Assembly (NCBI GenBank): GCA_000961585.1
Contig: LADN01000018.1
Coordinates: forward strand, 1 to 52,018
Reading direction: 5' to 3'
DNA from: Peptococcaceae bacterium BRH_c4a
GTDB taxonomy: Bacteria > Bacillota > Desulfotomaculia > Desulfotomaculales > Desulfocucumaceae
DNA length: 52,018 bases
Part shown: positions 1 to 7,032 of the stretch, in pieces
How the letters are laid out: each line of letters starts with the position of its first letter
How positions within the stretch are numbered: the stretch's first letter is position 1
Program-made: the position numbers and the translations under genes
Notes under the pieces: model-generated
What the model saw: the letters and a program-made list of their open reading frames with translations, nothing else
Told to the model about the DNA's origin: nothing
Databases searched by the model: none

Positions 1-227
1 GATTCCGGCTTCCGGCTGCGTCCTGCAGCCGGCTCGGCATTCCGTAGGCTCGGTCGTTAAGAGACAGTAGCAGCCTCCGGTACATTCCGCACGGACTTAA
101 ATCACTCCCCCTCACTGCATGTCGCTGTGGGGTCGCTTTTAAGGCAGGCTGTCACTATTCTGGCTTCTGACTCCTGGCTCCTGGATTCCGCCGTCTGCAA
201 GACGGCACCGCCGACAAGGCGGTTATT
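1..227 (+). repeat. Modular palindromic repeat, copy A (cut by window start)
   Basis: This is the right half of an element found five times in the window. It begins inside the GC-rich centre, also present in copy B. It continues through the right arm (CGGTCGTTAAGAGACAGTAG and onward), then a 7-bp-period TTCTGGC/TCCTGGA stretch near 160-187. It ends with two hairpins (GCCGTCT/AGACGGC, then ACCGCC/GGCGGT) and a T-rich run. The end abuts the stop codon of the minus-strand gene that follows. The left arm, if present, lies outside the window. Confidence 0.9.
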
Positions 228-743
228 TCACTGGTGGGGAGGCTGATTCTTCAGTACCGCCAGCAGCGCCTTACCCAGAGACTCTTCGGAAATGGCTGAA
301 TAGAATACCTCGGGGGACGACAACGCCTCCTTTTCCGGCCCTCCTGCGACATAAGAGACCCAGTAGCCGGATACTTTAGGCGATTCAGTGCTTACGCATT
401 CAAAAACCAGCTTGAAACTTTTTACGTGCAGGCTTAATTCGGCGGCCAGCTGGTCAAGTCTGGGCAGCCACACAAAATGTTTTTCCAGGTGCCCCCATGC
501 TTCTTCCTGTTTTTGGCCGTCGTGGGTAAATAGCTCGCAAAAAGGCTCTGTATCCGCCGTGCTCCAGCCGTAATACCCCGTTTCTGTAGCCTGGCCGGTC
601 AGAAGGTATATTTCCTCCTCACCGGTTTTTTTCCCCTTAAGCCACCAAATTGGAGACAGCACTGTGGCAAACCAATCTCCCGCCTTTGGTGACCAGTCAA
701 GTCCGGCTTTTTTTAATTCCCTGGCCAGCTTGATATCTAACAT
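228..743 (-). CDS. Hypothetical protein, 171 aa
   Basis: I do not recognise this protein. It is soluble-looking, with no signal peptide or membrane segment. It is rich in Trp (WFATVLSPIWW near residues 24-34, GYYGWST near 56-62) and Glu. The ATG start follows a GGGTGGTGA-type site about 8 nt upstream. The stop codon coincides with the last bases of repeat copy A, so the repeat may have inserted at, or reshaped, the 3' end. The gene is divergent from ytxC across a 270-bp gap, with a possible promoter at 876-903. Codon use and composition look native. A real gene is likely; its function is unknown. Confidence 0.7.
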   Translation of the reverse strand: MLDIKLARELKKAGLDWSPKAGDWFATVLSPIWWLKGKKTGEEEIYLLTGQATETGYYGWSTADTEPFCELFTHDGQKQEEAWGHLEKHFVWLPRLDQLAAELSLHVKSFKLVFECVSTESPKVSGYWVSYVAGGPEKEALSSPEVFYSAISEESLGKALLAVLKNQPPHQ

Positions 744-875
744 TCACATCACCACCCGGTATTATTATTAACTATATTTCTTTCTGGATTTGAGTTTTTC
801 CTCTCTTTTTTACAATAAACCATTTACTTTCCAAATAACTGGAGGGTTTTTAAGAAATAGCTTTTTCTCCTCCAT

Positions 876-903
876 GTTATAGGAATTTGCAGAATTTTTT
901 CAA
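876..903 (-). promoter_or_regulatory. Possible sigma-A promoter for the 171-aa gene
   Basis: On the minus strand there is TTGAAA, 16 bp, then TATAAC. It lies about 130 bp upstream of the start codon at 743. The call rests on sequence match alone. Confidence 0.3.
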
Positions 904-922
904 GGCATTTGTACGTGCTTTT

Positions 923-952
923 TTGTTTATACTTTAACAAACGGATTATATT
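923..952 (+). promoter_or_regulatory. Possible promoter for ytxC
   Basis: TTGTTT, 18 bp, then TATATT lies about 60 bp upstream of the GTG start of ytxC. A sporulation sigma factor could be used instead, but I see no convincing SigE, SigG or SigK element. Confidence 0.3.
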
Positions 953-1012
953 TGTATACCGTTTTAAGGCCGGACATATAAATAGCACTACAAGGGATGA
1001 AGGGAGGGAGAG

Positions 1013-1909
1013 GTGCTGGGACAGGTCAGATCTATTTCAATTGGAGCTTCCAGTTATATTGATCTGGTAAAAGTCAGGCTGTTGAGCGATATTAAACTGC
1101 TTGAGGGTCGGGGGTTAAAACTGCATATCGAGGAAAATCCGGCCGGAAAGTATACTTTTCTCTCCTGCAGCCTGACCGGCCAGGGACGTGAAGAGGACAC
1201 CCTTGCTCTTTTCAAAAATTATGTGGCCGATGTTCTTTCGGATTTGATTATGTGTAAATGGCAGAAAAATATGCTGGGGGACATAATCAGAGAAAACTAT
1301 TATTATTTTGGGGAGGAAGAACGGAGAACAATTTTTCAGCACGCCCTCCGGTACCTTGAGGATTATGAAACCGGGGAAACCAATTCCGTTATCAAGATCA
1401 GAAAGAAAAGAAGGGTTCTGTCAAAGATCAGGGAGTTTCTGTCCGGCTACAACCAAATTGTGGTGGAAGGGTTTATAAGGTTTCGGCTCAAGGAATACAT
1501 AAAAGAGTTGGAGGAAGCTGCCGACAAGGCCGTTGATGATTTCCTGATGGACAGGGAATATAAGGAGTTTATTCAGCTGTTGAAGTATTTTGTGGACATT
1601 CAGGATTCCCGGACCGATGTGGTCAATGTGGTAATGAAACCCAACGGCAGTTTCATGTTGTACGACGGGCAGAACAGGGTTATAAACAGCTCATACCTGG
1701 AGGGGTTCATCTTTGATCTGATAGACAGTGAAATCAACTATGAAGACCTTCTGATCAGCGCTCTGATCACCATAGCCCCCCAGGAGATAAACTTTCATAC
1801 CGGGAAGGCCGAAAGCCCCCCCAATACCCTGGAAACCATCAGATGCATCTTTTCCAACCGGGTGGTGCTTTGTAAAGGCTGCCAGCTTTGCGCGCCCACA
1901 GACTCCTGA
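1013..1909 (+). CDS. ytxC: Sporulation protein YtxC
   Basis: The 298-aa product matches the YtxC family of endospore formers, whose biochemical role is undefined. It is soluble and charged. The central helical part (about 90-190) contains the family-like stretch REYKEFIQLLKYFVDIQ, and the C-terminal part contains VLLYDGQ-like and EINYEDLLISALITIAPQ segments. It ends with a Cys-rich tail (CKGCQLC). The GTG start is chosen because AGGGAGGGAG lies 2-12 nt upstream. In Bacillus and many Clostridia ytxC neighbours thrS. Here DUF445, a toxin-antitoxin pair and an IS remnant separate them. A clear terminator follows the stop. The family call is from memory of conserved segments and gene context. Confidence 0.8.
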   Translation: MLGQVRSISIGASSYIDLVKVRLLSDIKLLEGRGLKLHIEENPAGKYTFLSCSLTGQGREEDTLALFKNYVADVLSDLIMCKWQKNMLGDIIRENYYYFGEEERRTIFQHALRYLEDYETGETNSVIKIRKKRRVLSKIREFLSGYNQIVVEGFIRFRLKEYIKELEEAADKAVDDFLMDREYKEFIQLLKYFVDIQDSRTDVVNVVMKPNGSFMLYDGQNRVINSSYLEGFIFDLIDSEINYEDLLISALITIAPQEINFHTGKAESPPNTLETIRCIFSNRVVLCKGCQLCAPTDS

Positions 1910-1950
1910 ATTTAACCGAATATAAGCTGCCAAAGTTTATCAGCAAATTT

Positions 1951-1974
1951 ACCAGGTTTATACCTGGTTTTTTT
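1951..1974 (+). terminator. Intrinsic terminator of ytxC
   Basis: ACCAGG and CCTGGT pair as a hairpin with loop TTTATA, followed directly by seven T. It lies 42 bp after the ytxC stop. Confidence 0.8.
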
Positions 1975-2035
1975 GTCGTTAAGGAAAGTATATGTCATAT
2001 TAAAGTGCTAAATCGTCAAAGCATTTTTATATAGC

Positions 2036-2443
2036 CCAGAGTTTTTCCGGGGTCGCTCCGGGGTCACTTGAGGGTCGCTGCATTGTCGCTAATGGGTAGG
2101 CGGAGCGATTTAAGTCCGGCCTGCATAACCTCCTGCTGCAACTGTCTCTAAACTCGGTCGCCAACGGAATGCCGACCGCCTCCAACGCCGCATCCATGCG
2201 TCGATTCCGGCTTCCGGCTGCGTCCTGCAGCCGGCTCGGCATTCCGTAGGCTCGGTCGTTAAGAGACAGTAGCAGCCTCCGGTACATTCCGCACGGACTT
2301 AAATCACTCCCCCTCACTGCATGTCGCTGTGGGGTCGCTTGAGGGTCGCTTTTAAGGCAGCCTGTCACCATTCTGGATTCTGGCTTCTGAATTCTGGATT
2401 CCGCCGTCTGCAAGACGGCACCGCCGACAAGGCGGTTATTTTA
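2036..2443 (+). repeat. Modular palindromic repeat, copy B (complete)
   Basis: This is the best reference copy. The left end carries GGGTCGCT/GTCGCT words (2050-2090). The left arm at about 2099-2177 pairs with the right arm at about 2233-2313 as an imperfect inverted repeat: GGAGCGATTTAAGTCC with GGACTTAAATCACTCC, CTGCAACTGTCTCT with AGAGACAGTAGCAG, and CGGAATGCCGA with TCGGCATTCCG. The centre (2178-2232) is a GC-rich module with TGCGTCGATTCCGG and CTGCAGCC. The tail (2351-2443) has TTCTGGA-type heptads, two GC hairpins and a T-rich run. It fills the gap between ytxC and the DUF445 gene. Confidence 0.9.
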
Positions 2444-2518
2444 CGTTGCTATTCATTTTACCCGCCATTCCTGGTAAAATACCCTGGGGGGGCGGGAAAT
2501 ATAATAAATACAGTTTAT

Positions 2519-3115
2519 TTGATAAGTCTGCCGCTGATTGGGGCGGCCATAGGCTGGATGACCAACTGGGTGGCCGTAAAACTGATTTTCAGGCCATACA
2601 GGCCGGTGAGTCTGTTTGGTTATGTCATCCAGGGCGTGGTTCCCAAAAGGCGGGAGGATCTGTCCAGAAGCATTGGCCAGGTGGTGGAAAAGGAACTTAT
2701 TTCGGTGGATGATCTTATTGAAACCATACGGTCCAGGGAGGCAATGGATAAGATTTCCTTGGCCGTCGCCGGATCAATCAGGGGCAGAATAATGGACAGG
2801 ATGCCGGGCTTTGTGCCTTTGTCGGTAAAGAGGGCGGTGTCGGACATCATTACCGATCAAATCCAAAAGGATATTCCCGCCGTTATTGAGGAATCTATGG
2901 GGCGTTTCGGCCGGCTGATGAAGGAAACTGTCAGCTTTCAGTCCATAGTGGAAGACAGGATCAACAGCTTCTCGCTGGAGCGGCTGGAGCAGATGATAAT
3001 GGAGGTATCCTCCAGGGAGCTGAAGCACATTGAGCTGCTGGGCGGGGTACTGGGCTTTCTAATCGGGTTGGTGCAGGCCCTTGCGATATACTTTATCGCC
3101 GATGCAAATAGTTGA
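2519..3115 (+). CDS. DUF445 family membrane protein (YheB/UPF0754-like)
   Basis: The N-terminus matches DUF445: LISLPLIGAAIGWMTNW followed by VKLIFRPYRP, a membrane segment with the conserved TNW and RP motifs. The middle is helical and charged, with the REDLSRSIGQVVEKEL-type segment of the family. A C-terminal hydrophobic helix (GVLGFLIGLVQALAIYF) gives the usual two-ended membrane anchor. B. subtilis YheB is linked to spore-coat and envelope work. The start is uncertain. A TTG at 2519 is the first standard start but sits about 22 bp from the GGGGGGCGGG site (2487-2496). An AUA codon at 2504, 7 bp from that site, would restore the usual N-terminal length. Repeat copy B ends only about 60 bp upstream. 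Confidence 0.8.
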   Translation: MISLPLIGAAIGWMTNWVAVKLIFRPYRPVSLFGYVIQGVVPKRREDLSRSIGQVVEKELISVDDLIETIRSREAMDKISLAVAGSIRGRIMDRMPGFVPLSVKRAVSDIITDQIQKDIPAVIEESMGRFGRLMKETVSFQSIVEDRINSFSLERLEQMIMEVSSRELKHIELLGGVLGFLIGLVQALAIYFIADANS

Positions 3116-3250
3116 GTATATACTCCTCCTATATAATGTTCTGCAGGAAAGAAAGCGTCAGTTTGTATTCTGCCGCAAATATATTACTTGTCATGCATTA
3201 TTTCAAGTATTCAGGCCTGACCCCCATTGTCCCCTAAAACAAAAGGTTGA

Positions 3251-3279
3251 TGGATCTAAAAAACTTGACGTGGTATAAT
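3251..3279 (+). promoter_or_regulatory. Extended -10 promoter of the toxin-antitoxin pair
   Basis: TGG precedes a perfect TATAAT (3274-3279), giving an extended -10. The -35 region (TGGATC, 17 bp upstream) is weak. The site lies about 40 bp before the antitoxin start, where an AbrB-type antitoxin would be expected to repress its own operon. Confidence 0.4.
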
Positions 3280-3320
3280 AAAAGTAAAAAAGTTACAATG
3301 TTACATTCGGGGGGATAATG

Positions 3321-3584
3321 ATGTTGCCAGTGAAAAAGAGGGTAGAACCGGATGGTAGGATTGCAATTGGAGAGATGTTAAAGATGGCTAAAATTCAACC
3401 GGGCGATTGGGTAGAGATTATTCCTGCTAACAATAAAATAACCATCAAGATGACCAAACGAATGAAACCCAAAGGAGCGGTTAAGGCTGCTGCAGGTATT
3501 TTGAAAGATCAGGATAATTTGGTGGAGGAGATGTTACGAGTTAGGGAGGACGAAGATGATCGGCCAGGAACCAGTATCCAATAG
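3321..3584 (+). CDS. AbrB/SpoVT-type antitoxin (VapB-like)
   Basis: This small protein (87 aa from this ATG) has an N-terminal swapped-hairpin AbrB fold. Its VKKRVEPDGRIAIG and QPGDWVEIIPANNKITI segments match the SpoVT/AbrB DNA-binding pattern. The acidic C-terminal tail (about 55-87) probably binds the toxin. The second of two adjacent ATGs is preferred because the GGGGGGA site ends about 6 nt upstream of it; the first ATG (3318) is too close. The 3' end overlaps the PIN-domain gene by 29 bp, typical of a coupled type II toxin-antitoxin operon. Composition is more AT-rich than the backbone, consistent with transfer. Confidence 0.85.
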   Translation: MLPVKKRVEPDGRIAIGEMLKMAKIQPGDWVEIIPANNKITIKMTKRMKPKGAVKAAAGILKDQDNLVEEMLRVREDEDDRPGTSIQ

Positions 3585-3984
3585 GTATGTAGTCGATACT
3601 AACATTGTTATCTATATCCTCCAAGGGTTAGAAGAGATAGTCAAGGCAATGGAAGAATTAGAGGATGATGATATAGAGGTTTATTATTCAACAATAGTCG
3701 AAGCAGAATTGTTTTCCTTCCATGAACTGACAAAAGAGCAAAGAGCCAAGATTAGAGGTATCTTAGATCTTGGAGAGATAATTGATGTGAATTCTGAAAT
3801 CGCTTTAAAAGCAGCCGAACTACGTGCTTTAAGTAGAAAAAACTATCAGCGGAAGCTCAAACTGCCGGATGCAATTGTTGCTGCAACAGCCTTTGTGTAT
3901 TCCGCAGCTTTGATTACACGTAATGTCGAAGACTTTAGCCATTTATGCGATCATGGTTTATGTATTCGGAACCCGTTTGAGTGA
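3556..3984 (+). CDS. PIN-domain toxin, VapC family ribonuclease
   Basis: This 142-aa protein has the full PIN-domain acidic set: Asp14 in VVDTN, Glu49/Glu51 in STIVEAEL, Asp105 in KLPDAIVAATA and Asp126 in TRNVEDF. These residues bind Mg2+/Mn2+, and VapC toxins use them to cleave tRNA or rRNA. The ATG lies inside the 3' end of the antitoxin gene, with GGGAGGA about 6 nt upstream, so translation is probably coupled. All catalytic residues are intact, so the toxin may be active. The RNA target cannot be read from the sequence. The pair sits between the DUF445 gene and an IS91 remnant. Confidence 0.9.
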   Translation: MIGQEPVSNRYVVDTNIVIYILQGLEEIVKAMEELEDDDIEVYYSTIVEAELFSFHELTKEQRAKIRGILDLGEIIDVNSEIALKAAELRALSRKNYQRKLKLPDAIVAATAFVYSAALITRNVEDFSHLCDHGLCIRNPFE

Positions 3985-4237
3985 TGACAATAAGAAGGGA
4001 CTGAGTTAGGGACGGTTTTTGATTGTCCCAGAAGAATGAAGTCGCGGCTTTCCGGGGCTATGTGCTATGGGATTTCAATCTTTTGCTATTGGCCTTTGAG
4101 ATTTGATTTTTCCTGTTTTTTTGCATGCCGTGTGCATTTTTTATAATTTTTTCATTAAGCCGGCTTGATTTGGGCATACTTCCCCCCTCCCCACTAAAGG
4201 GGCTTTAAATAAAGTATGTATTAAGTTTCAACGGTCA
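3985..4237. other. Gene-free stretch after vapC
   Basis: I see no gene here. A small hairpin (GGGAC/GTCCC, 4009-4029) has a T-rich loop and resembles the GGGACGGTT fragments at 46671 and 51095. The rest is AT-rich (for example 4118-4155) with no recognisable signal. Confidence 0.4.
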
Positions 4238-4550
4238 TCATGGCGAAGCCCCTGGGAATAACGAATATACTGCCCGCATTTTACCTTTCCTGCATAAAGG
4301 ACACACCATTGCATCCATGCCCATAAGAATACAAAGAATCTCAATGGTTTTAAGACCTTCAAATTTGGGTTTGTAAGTAGGACTGCAGGTTAGTTTTATG
4401 CACACAGTTTAAGCTTTGTCTTTTTGTTACGGTTGGCAAGCAGTCCATAATGCCTGATTTTGACAAAACCTTTCGTAAGTATATGCATCAAAAACCGCCG
4501 GATGTAACGATGGGGGTCATATTGCCCATGTTGACAATAATTTTGTTCTA
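4238..4550 (-). pseudogene. Remnant of an IS91-family transposase (C-terminal part, frameshifted)
   Basis: On the minus strand, 4524 to 4396 translates without interruption as QYDPHRYIRRFLMHILTKGF, then VKIRHYGLLANRNKKTKL and a stop. FxRRFLxHxLPKGFxxIRHYGLLANR is the hallmark C-terminal motif of IS91/IS1294-type (Y2, HUH) transposases. A second fragment in another frame (about 4388 to 4238) continues with SPTYKPKF and a Cys pair (MVCPLCRKGKMR) before its stop. The N-terminal two thirds, including the catalytic tyrosines, are missing. It is a decayed fragment and cannot move itself. The thrS promoter overlaps its upstream edge. Confidence 0.75.
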
Positions 4551-4559
4551 CAATATAAT
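4531..4559 (+). promoter_or_regulatory. Consensus sigma-A promoter for thrS
   Basis: TTGACA, 17 bp, then TATAAT: both hexamers and the spacing are perfect. Transcription should start near 4566, just before the T-box leader. Confidence 0.85.
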
Positions 4560-4565
4560 CAACAA

Positions 4566-4822
4566 AGGTTTATATTATGGTGATGAACGGGACAGTAGGC
4601 TCTTTTAACCATCCCCAGAGAGGGTGTGCCCAGGCTGCAAGCACCCCGTTGGAGACAGAGGCCCAATACCACCCGGGAGCTGCCGCCGGAAAGTGTTGAA
4701 CAATTAAGGTGGCCGTATGGCGGGCGATAGCCGCATCAAGGTGGAGCTTCGCGCTTAAGCCGGGTGGAACCGCGGGTTGTACAATCCGTCCCAGTAGTGA
4801 TACAGGGACGGGTTTTTTGTAT
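4566..4822 (+). promoter_or_regulatory. T-box leader (threonine) of thrS
   Basis: The leader has a Stem I with GATGAACGGGACAGTAGG near 4582 (the AGUA bulge element) and an AGAGAGGG segment. A specifier region contains AATACCACC (4661-4669), which can supply an ACC threonine codon. The T-box sequence GGTGGAACCGCG lies at 4763-4774, followed by a terminator. In this class uncharged tRNA-Thr pairs with the specifier and the T-box bulge and prevents termination, so thrS is induced when threonyl-tRNA runs low. The exact specifier codon is inferred. Confidence 0.9.
4786..4818 (+). terminator. T-box terminator of thrS leader
   Basis: CCGTCCC pairs with GGGACGG across a loop of about 12 nt, followed by a T run. 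The upstream T-box sequence is placed to form the competing antiterminator. Confidence 0.85.
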
Positions 4823-4832
4823 TTAGGAGCAA

Positions 4833-4859
4833 TAAGCTTACAGCTTACAGCTTACAGCT
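4833..4859 (+). repeat. 7-bp-period array (AGCTTAC)n before thrS
   Basis: Three tandem AGCTTAC units plus AGCT lie between the T-box terminator and the thrS ribosome site. A related palindromic array follows thrS at 6826-6864. Confidence 0.85.
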
Positions 4860-4876
4860 AAAAGGAGGATTTGTTC

Positions 4877-6784
4877 GTGGTTAAAGTTACTTTGAAAGAC
4901 GGAAGTGTAAGGGAATACAAAAGAGGCACCACCCTTGGCCAGATTGCCTCGGATATCAGCGGGCGGCTGGGTAAGGAGGCCCTGGTGGCAGCCATGGATG
5001 GCAGGGTTGTGGATCTTGGGACTGCCCTGGAAGAAGATGCCAGCGTTTCTTTTTTTACCTTTGATCACGAGGAGGGCAGGCAGGCTTTTCGTCACAGCAC
5101 CTCCCATGTGCTGGCCCAGGCGGTGCAAAAATTGTTTCCTGGTACCAGGCTGGCCATAGGCCCGGCCATTGCCGAAGGGTTTTATTATGATTTTGATTCT
5201 CCGGTTAAATTTACACCGGAGACGCTGGAAAAAATACAGTCTGAGATGGAATCCATAATCAAGGCGGACCTGCCCTTTGAGAGACAGGAAATGACCAGGG
5301 AAAAATCCCTGGACTTTTTCGAAAAGACCGGGGAGAATTATAAGGTTGAACTGATTAATGACCTTCCGGAGGAGGCCTCCATTTCCTGCTACAGGCAAGG
5401 GGAGTTTACCGACCTCTGCGCCGGGCCCCACGTCCCCTCCACCGGCCGGCTGAAGTCGGTGAAGCTCACCAGTCTGGCCGGGGCTTACTGGCGGGGCAGT
5501 GAGAAGAATAAAATGCTGCAGAGGGTCTATGGAACCTCCTACCCCAAAAAAAGCTTGCTGGACCAGTATCTTTTCAGGATTGAAGAGGCCAAGAAAAGAG
5601 ATCACCGGCGTCTGGGCGCCGATCTGGATCTTTTCAGCATTCAGGACGAGGGGCCCGGTTTTCCTTTCTTTCACCCCAAAGGGATGGCTCTGAGGAACGA
5701 GCTGGAAAAATTCTGGAGGGAAGAGCATAGAAAGAGAGGTTACCAGGAGATCAGAACCCCGGTAATACTGAACCGCTCCCTCTGGGAAAAATCGGGACAC
5801 TGGGATCATTACAGGGAAAATATGTATTTTACAAAAATAGATGAGTTTGACTACGCAGTGAAGCCTATGAACTGTCCAGGCAGCATTCTGATATATAAAG
5901 GCAAGCTGCACAGCTACCGGGATCTGCCGGTAAGAATGGCCGAACTGGGGCTGGTTCACAGGCATGAGCTTTCCGGGGTGCTGCACGGCCTTATGCGGGT
6001 ACGCTGCTTTACCCAGGACGACGCCCACATTTTTATGCTTCCCGGCCAGATCAAGGAAGAGATAATGGGTGTTATAGACCTGGTGGATTATTTCTACAGC
6101 GTTTTTGGCTTTAAGTACAGGGTGGAGCTGTCCACCAAGCCTGAAAAGGCCATGGGTTCTGATGAAATATGGGAGAATGCCACCAATTCCCTGGAAGATG
6201 CCCTGAAATCAAAAGGAATGGATTACAAGGTGAATGAAGGGGACGGAGCTTTTTACGGCCCCAAGATTGATTTTCACCTGGAGGACTGTCTGGGTCGCAC
6301 CTGGCAGTGCGGCACCATTCAGCTGGACTTTCTGATGCCGGAGAAATTTGATCTCAATTATGTGGGAGAAGACGGGCAAAAACACCGTCCGGTAATGATT
6401 CACCGGGTGGTATTCGGAAGTATAGAGCGCTTTATAGGTATACTTACCGAACATTTTGCCGGAGCCTTTCCGGTATGGCTGGCCCCGGTGCAGGTAAGGG
6501 TGCTGCCCATCACCGACAGGCATATTGACTACGCCAGGGACGTGGTGTCCCGGCTGGACGGTGAAGATATTAGGGTTGAGCTGGATGACAGGAACGAAAA
6601 GGTGAATTATAAAATCCGGGAGGCCCAGGGCCAGAAGATCCCCTACATGCTGGTGGTGGGGGACCGTGAGGCCGAAAGCGGCTCTGTGGCGGTGCGGCAT
6701 CGCTCGGACGGAGATCAGGGAACAATGGGGACGGTGGATTTTACAACCCGGATTAGGGAAGATATTAAAACCAAAAAGATTTAG
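4877..6784 (+). CDS. thrS: Threonine-tRNA ligase
   Basis: Threonyl-tRNA synthetase activates threonine and charges tRNA-Thr in the cytosol. Domains in order: TGS (about 1-60); N2 editing domain with HSTSH (73-77) and a later Cys-His pair (FTDLCAGPH near 180) that hydrolyses Ser-tRNA; class II catalytic core with MNCPGS, the motif 2 region RHELSGVLHGLMRVR and the motif 3 region RVVFGSIERFIGIL; C-terminal anticodon-binding domain (about 535-635). The 635-aa length is normal. The GTG at 4877 is chosen because AAAGGAGGA ends 7 nt upstream; the TTG at 4871 is too close. Expression is controlled by the T-box. Heptad-repeat arrays lie on both sides of the gene. Confidence 0.97.
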   Translation: MVKVTLKDGSVREYKRGTTLGQIASDISGRLGKEALVAAMDGRVVDLGTALEEDASVSFFTFDHEEGRQAFRHSTSHVLAQAVQKLFPGTRLAIGPAIAEGFYYDFDSPVKFTPETLEKIQSEMESIIKADLPFERQEMTREKSLDFFEKTGENYKVELINDLPEEASISCYRQGEFTDLCAGPHVPSTGRLKSVKLTSLAGAYWRGSEKNKMLQRVYGTSYPKKSLLDQYLFRIEEAKKRDHRRLGADLDLFSIQDEGPGFPFFHPKGMALRNELEKFWREEHRKRGYQEIRTPVILNRSLWEKSGHWDHYRENMYFTKIDEFDYAVKPMNCPGSILIYKGKLHSYRDLPVRMAELGLVHRHELSGVLHGLMRVRCFTQDDAHIFMLPGQIKEEIMGVIDLVDYFYSVFGFKYRVELSTKPEKAMGSDEIWENATNSLEDALKSKGMDYKVNEGDGAFYGPKIDFHLEDCLGRTWQCGTIQLDFLMPEKFDLNYVGEDGQKHRPVMIHRVVFGSIERFIGILTEHFAGAFPVWLAPVQVRVLPITDRHIDYARDVVSRLDGEDIRVELDDRNEKVNYKIREAQGQKIPYMLVVGDREAESGSVAVRHRSDGDQGTMGTVDFTTRIREDIKTKKI

Positions 6785-6825
6785 CTGAAGAAGCGGGGCG
6801 GACCCCGGTAATCCTACCCTCATAA

Positions 6826-6864
6826 AGCTGTAAGCTGTAAGCGGTATGCTTATAGCTTACAGCT
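6826..6864 (+). repeat. Palindromic 7-bp-period array after thrS
   Basis: A 17-bp arm of AGCTGTA/AGCTGTA units pairs with its inverted copy (GCTTATAGCTTACAGCT) at 16 of 17 positions, with loop GGTAT. It would make a strong hairpin after the thrS stop and could end or protect the thrS transcript. No long T run follows. Confidence 0.85.
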
Positions 6865-6880
6865 ATTTTCAATTTTAAGT

Positions 6881-6909
6881 TTGTCGCAATAAGTTGAAAT
6901 AGGTAAAAT
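6881..6909 (+). promoter_or_regulatory. Probable promoter of the pilus operon
   Basis: TTGTCG, 17 bp, then TAAAAT lies about 125 bp before pilB. It is the best match in the gap between thrS and pilB. Confidence 0.45.
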
Positions 6910-6941
6910 TTACGATAAACAGGAGGAATTACATAATATTT

Positions 6942-7025
6942 ATGGAATTTATTTTCATAATAAGAGCGCCATGGTTGTCCATAATATGCTGCCATCCCCT
7001 ATATTTACTGGCGTTTGGGATGTGA
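6942..7025 (+). CDS. Possible small hydrophobic peptide upstream of pilB (27 aa)
   Basis: A short frame starts with ATG at 6942, with AGGAGG 15 nt upstream (longer than ideal). It encodes a hydrophobic peptide beginning MEFIFIIRAPWLSIICC. Its stop lies 7 bp before the pilB ATG, so it could couple translation of pilB. I do not recognise the peptide. It may simply be a chance frame, and coding evidence is weak. Confidence 0.2.
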   Translation: MEFIFIIRAPWLSIICCHPLYLLAFGM

Positions 7026-7032
7026 CCGGAAA

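Noticed and set aside
2027-2413. Minus-strand frame of 128 codons within repeat copy B (and a 71-codon frame in copy C, 84-codon frame in 49043-49297)
   Set aside because: The frames come from the repeat sequence itself (peptides such as SRIQKPESRM from heptads). They differ between copies and lack ribosome sites.
2036-2443. Group II intron or CRISPR explanation for the palindromic repeats
   Set aside because: I see no domain V-like hairpin, no reverse transcriptase and no regularly spaced short repeats with unique spacers.
4838-6028. Long minus-strand frame of 396 codons
   Set aside because: It lies wholly antisense to thrS, whose product is unmistakable. Its composition is the Pro/Gly/Leu-rich kind typical of antisense frames, and no ribosome site was found.
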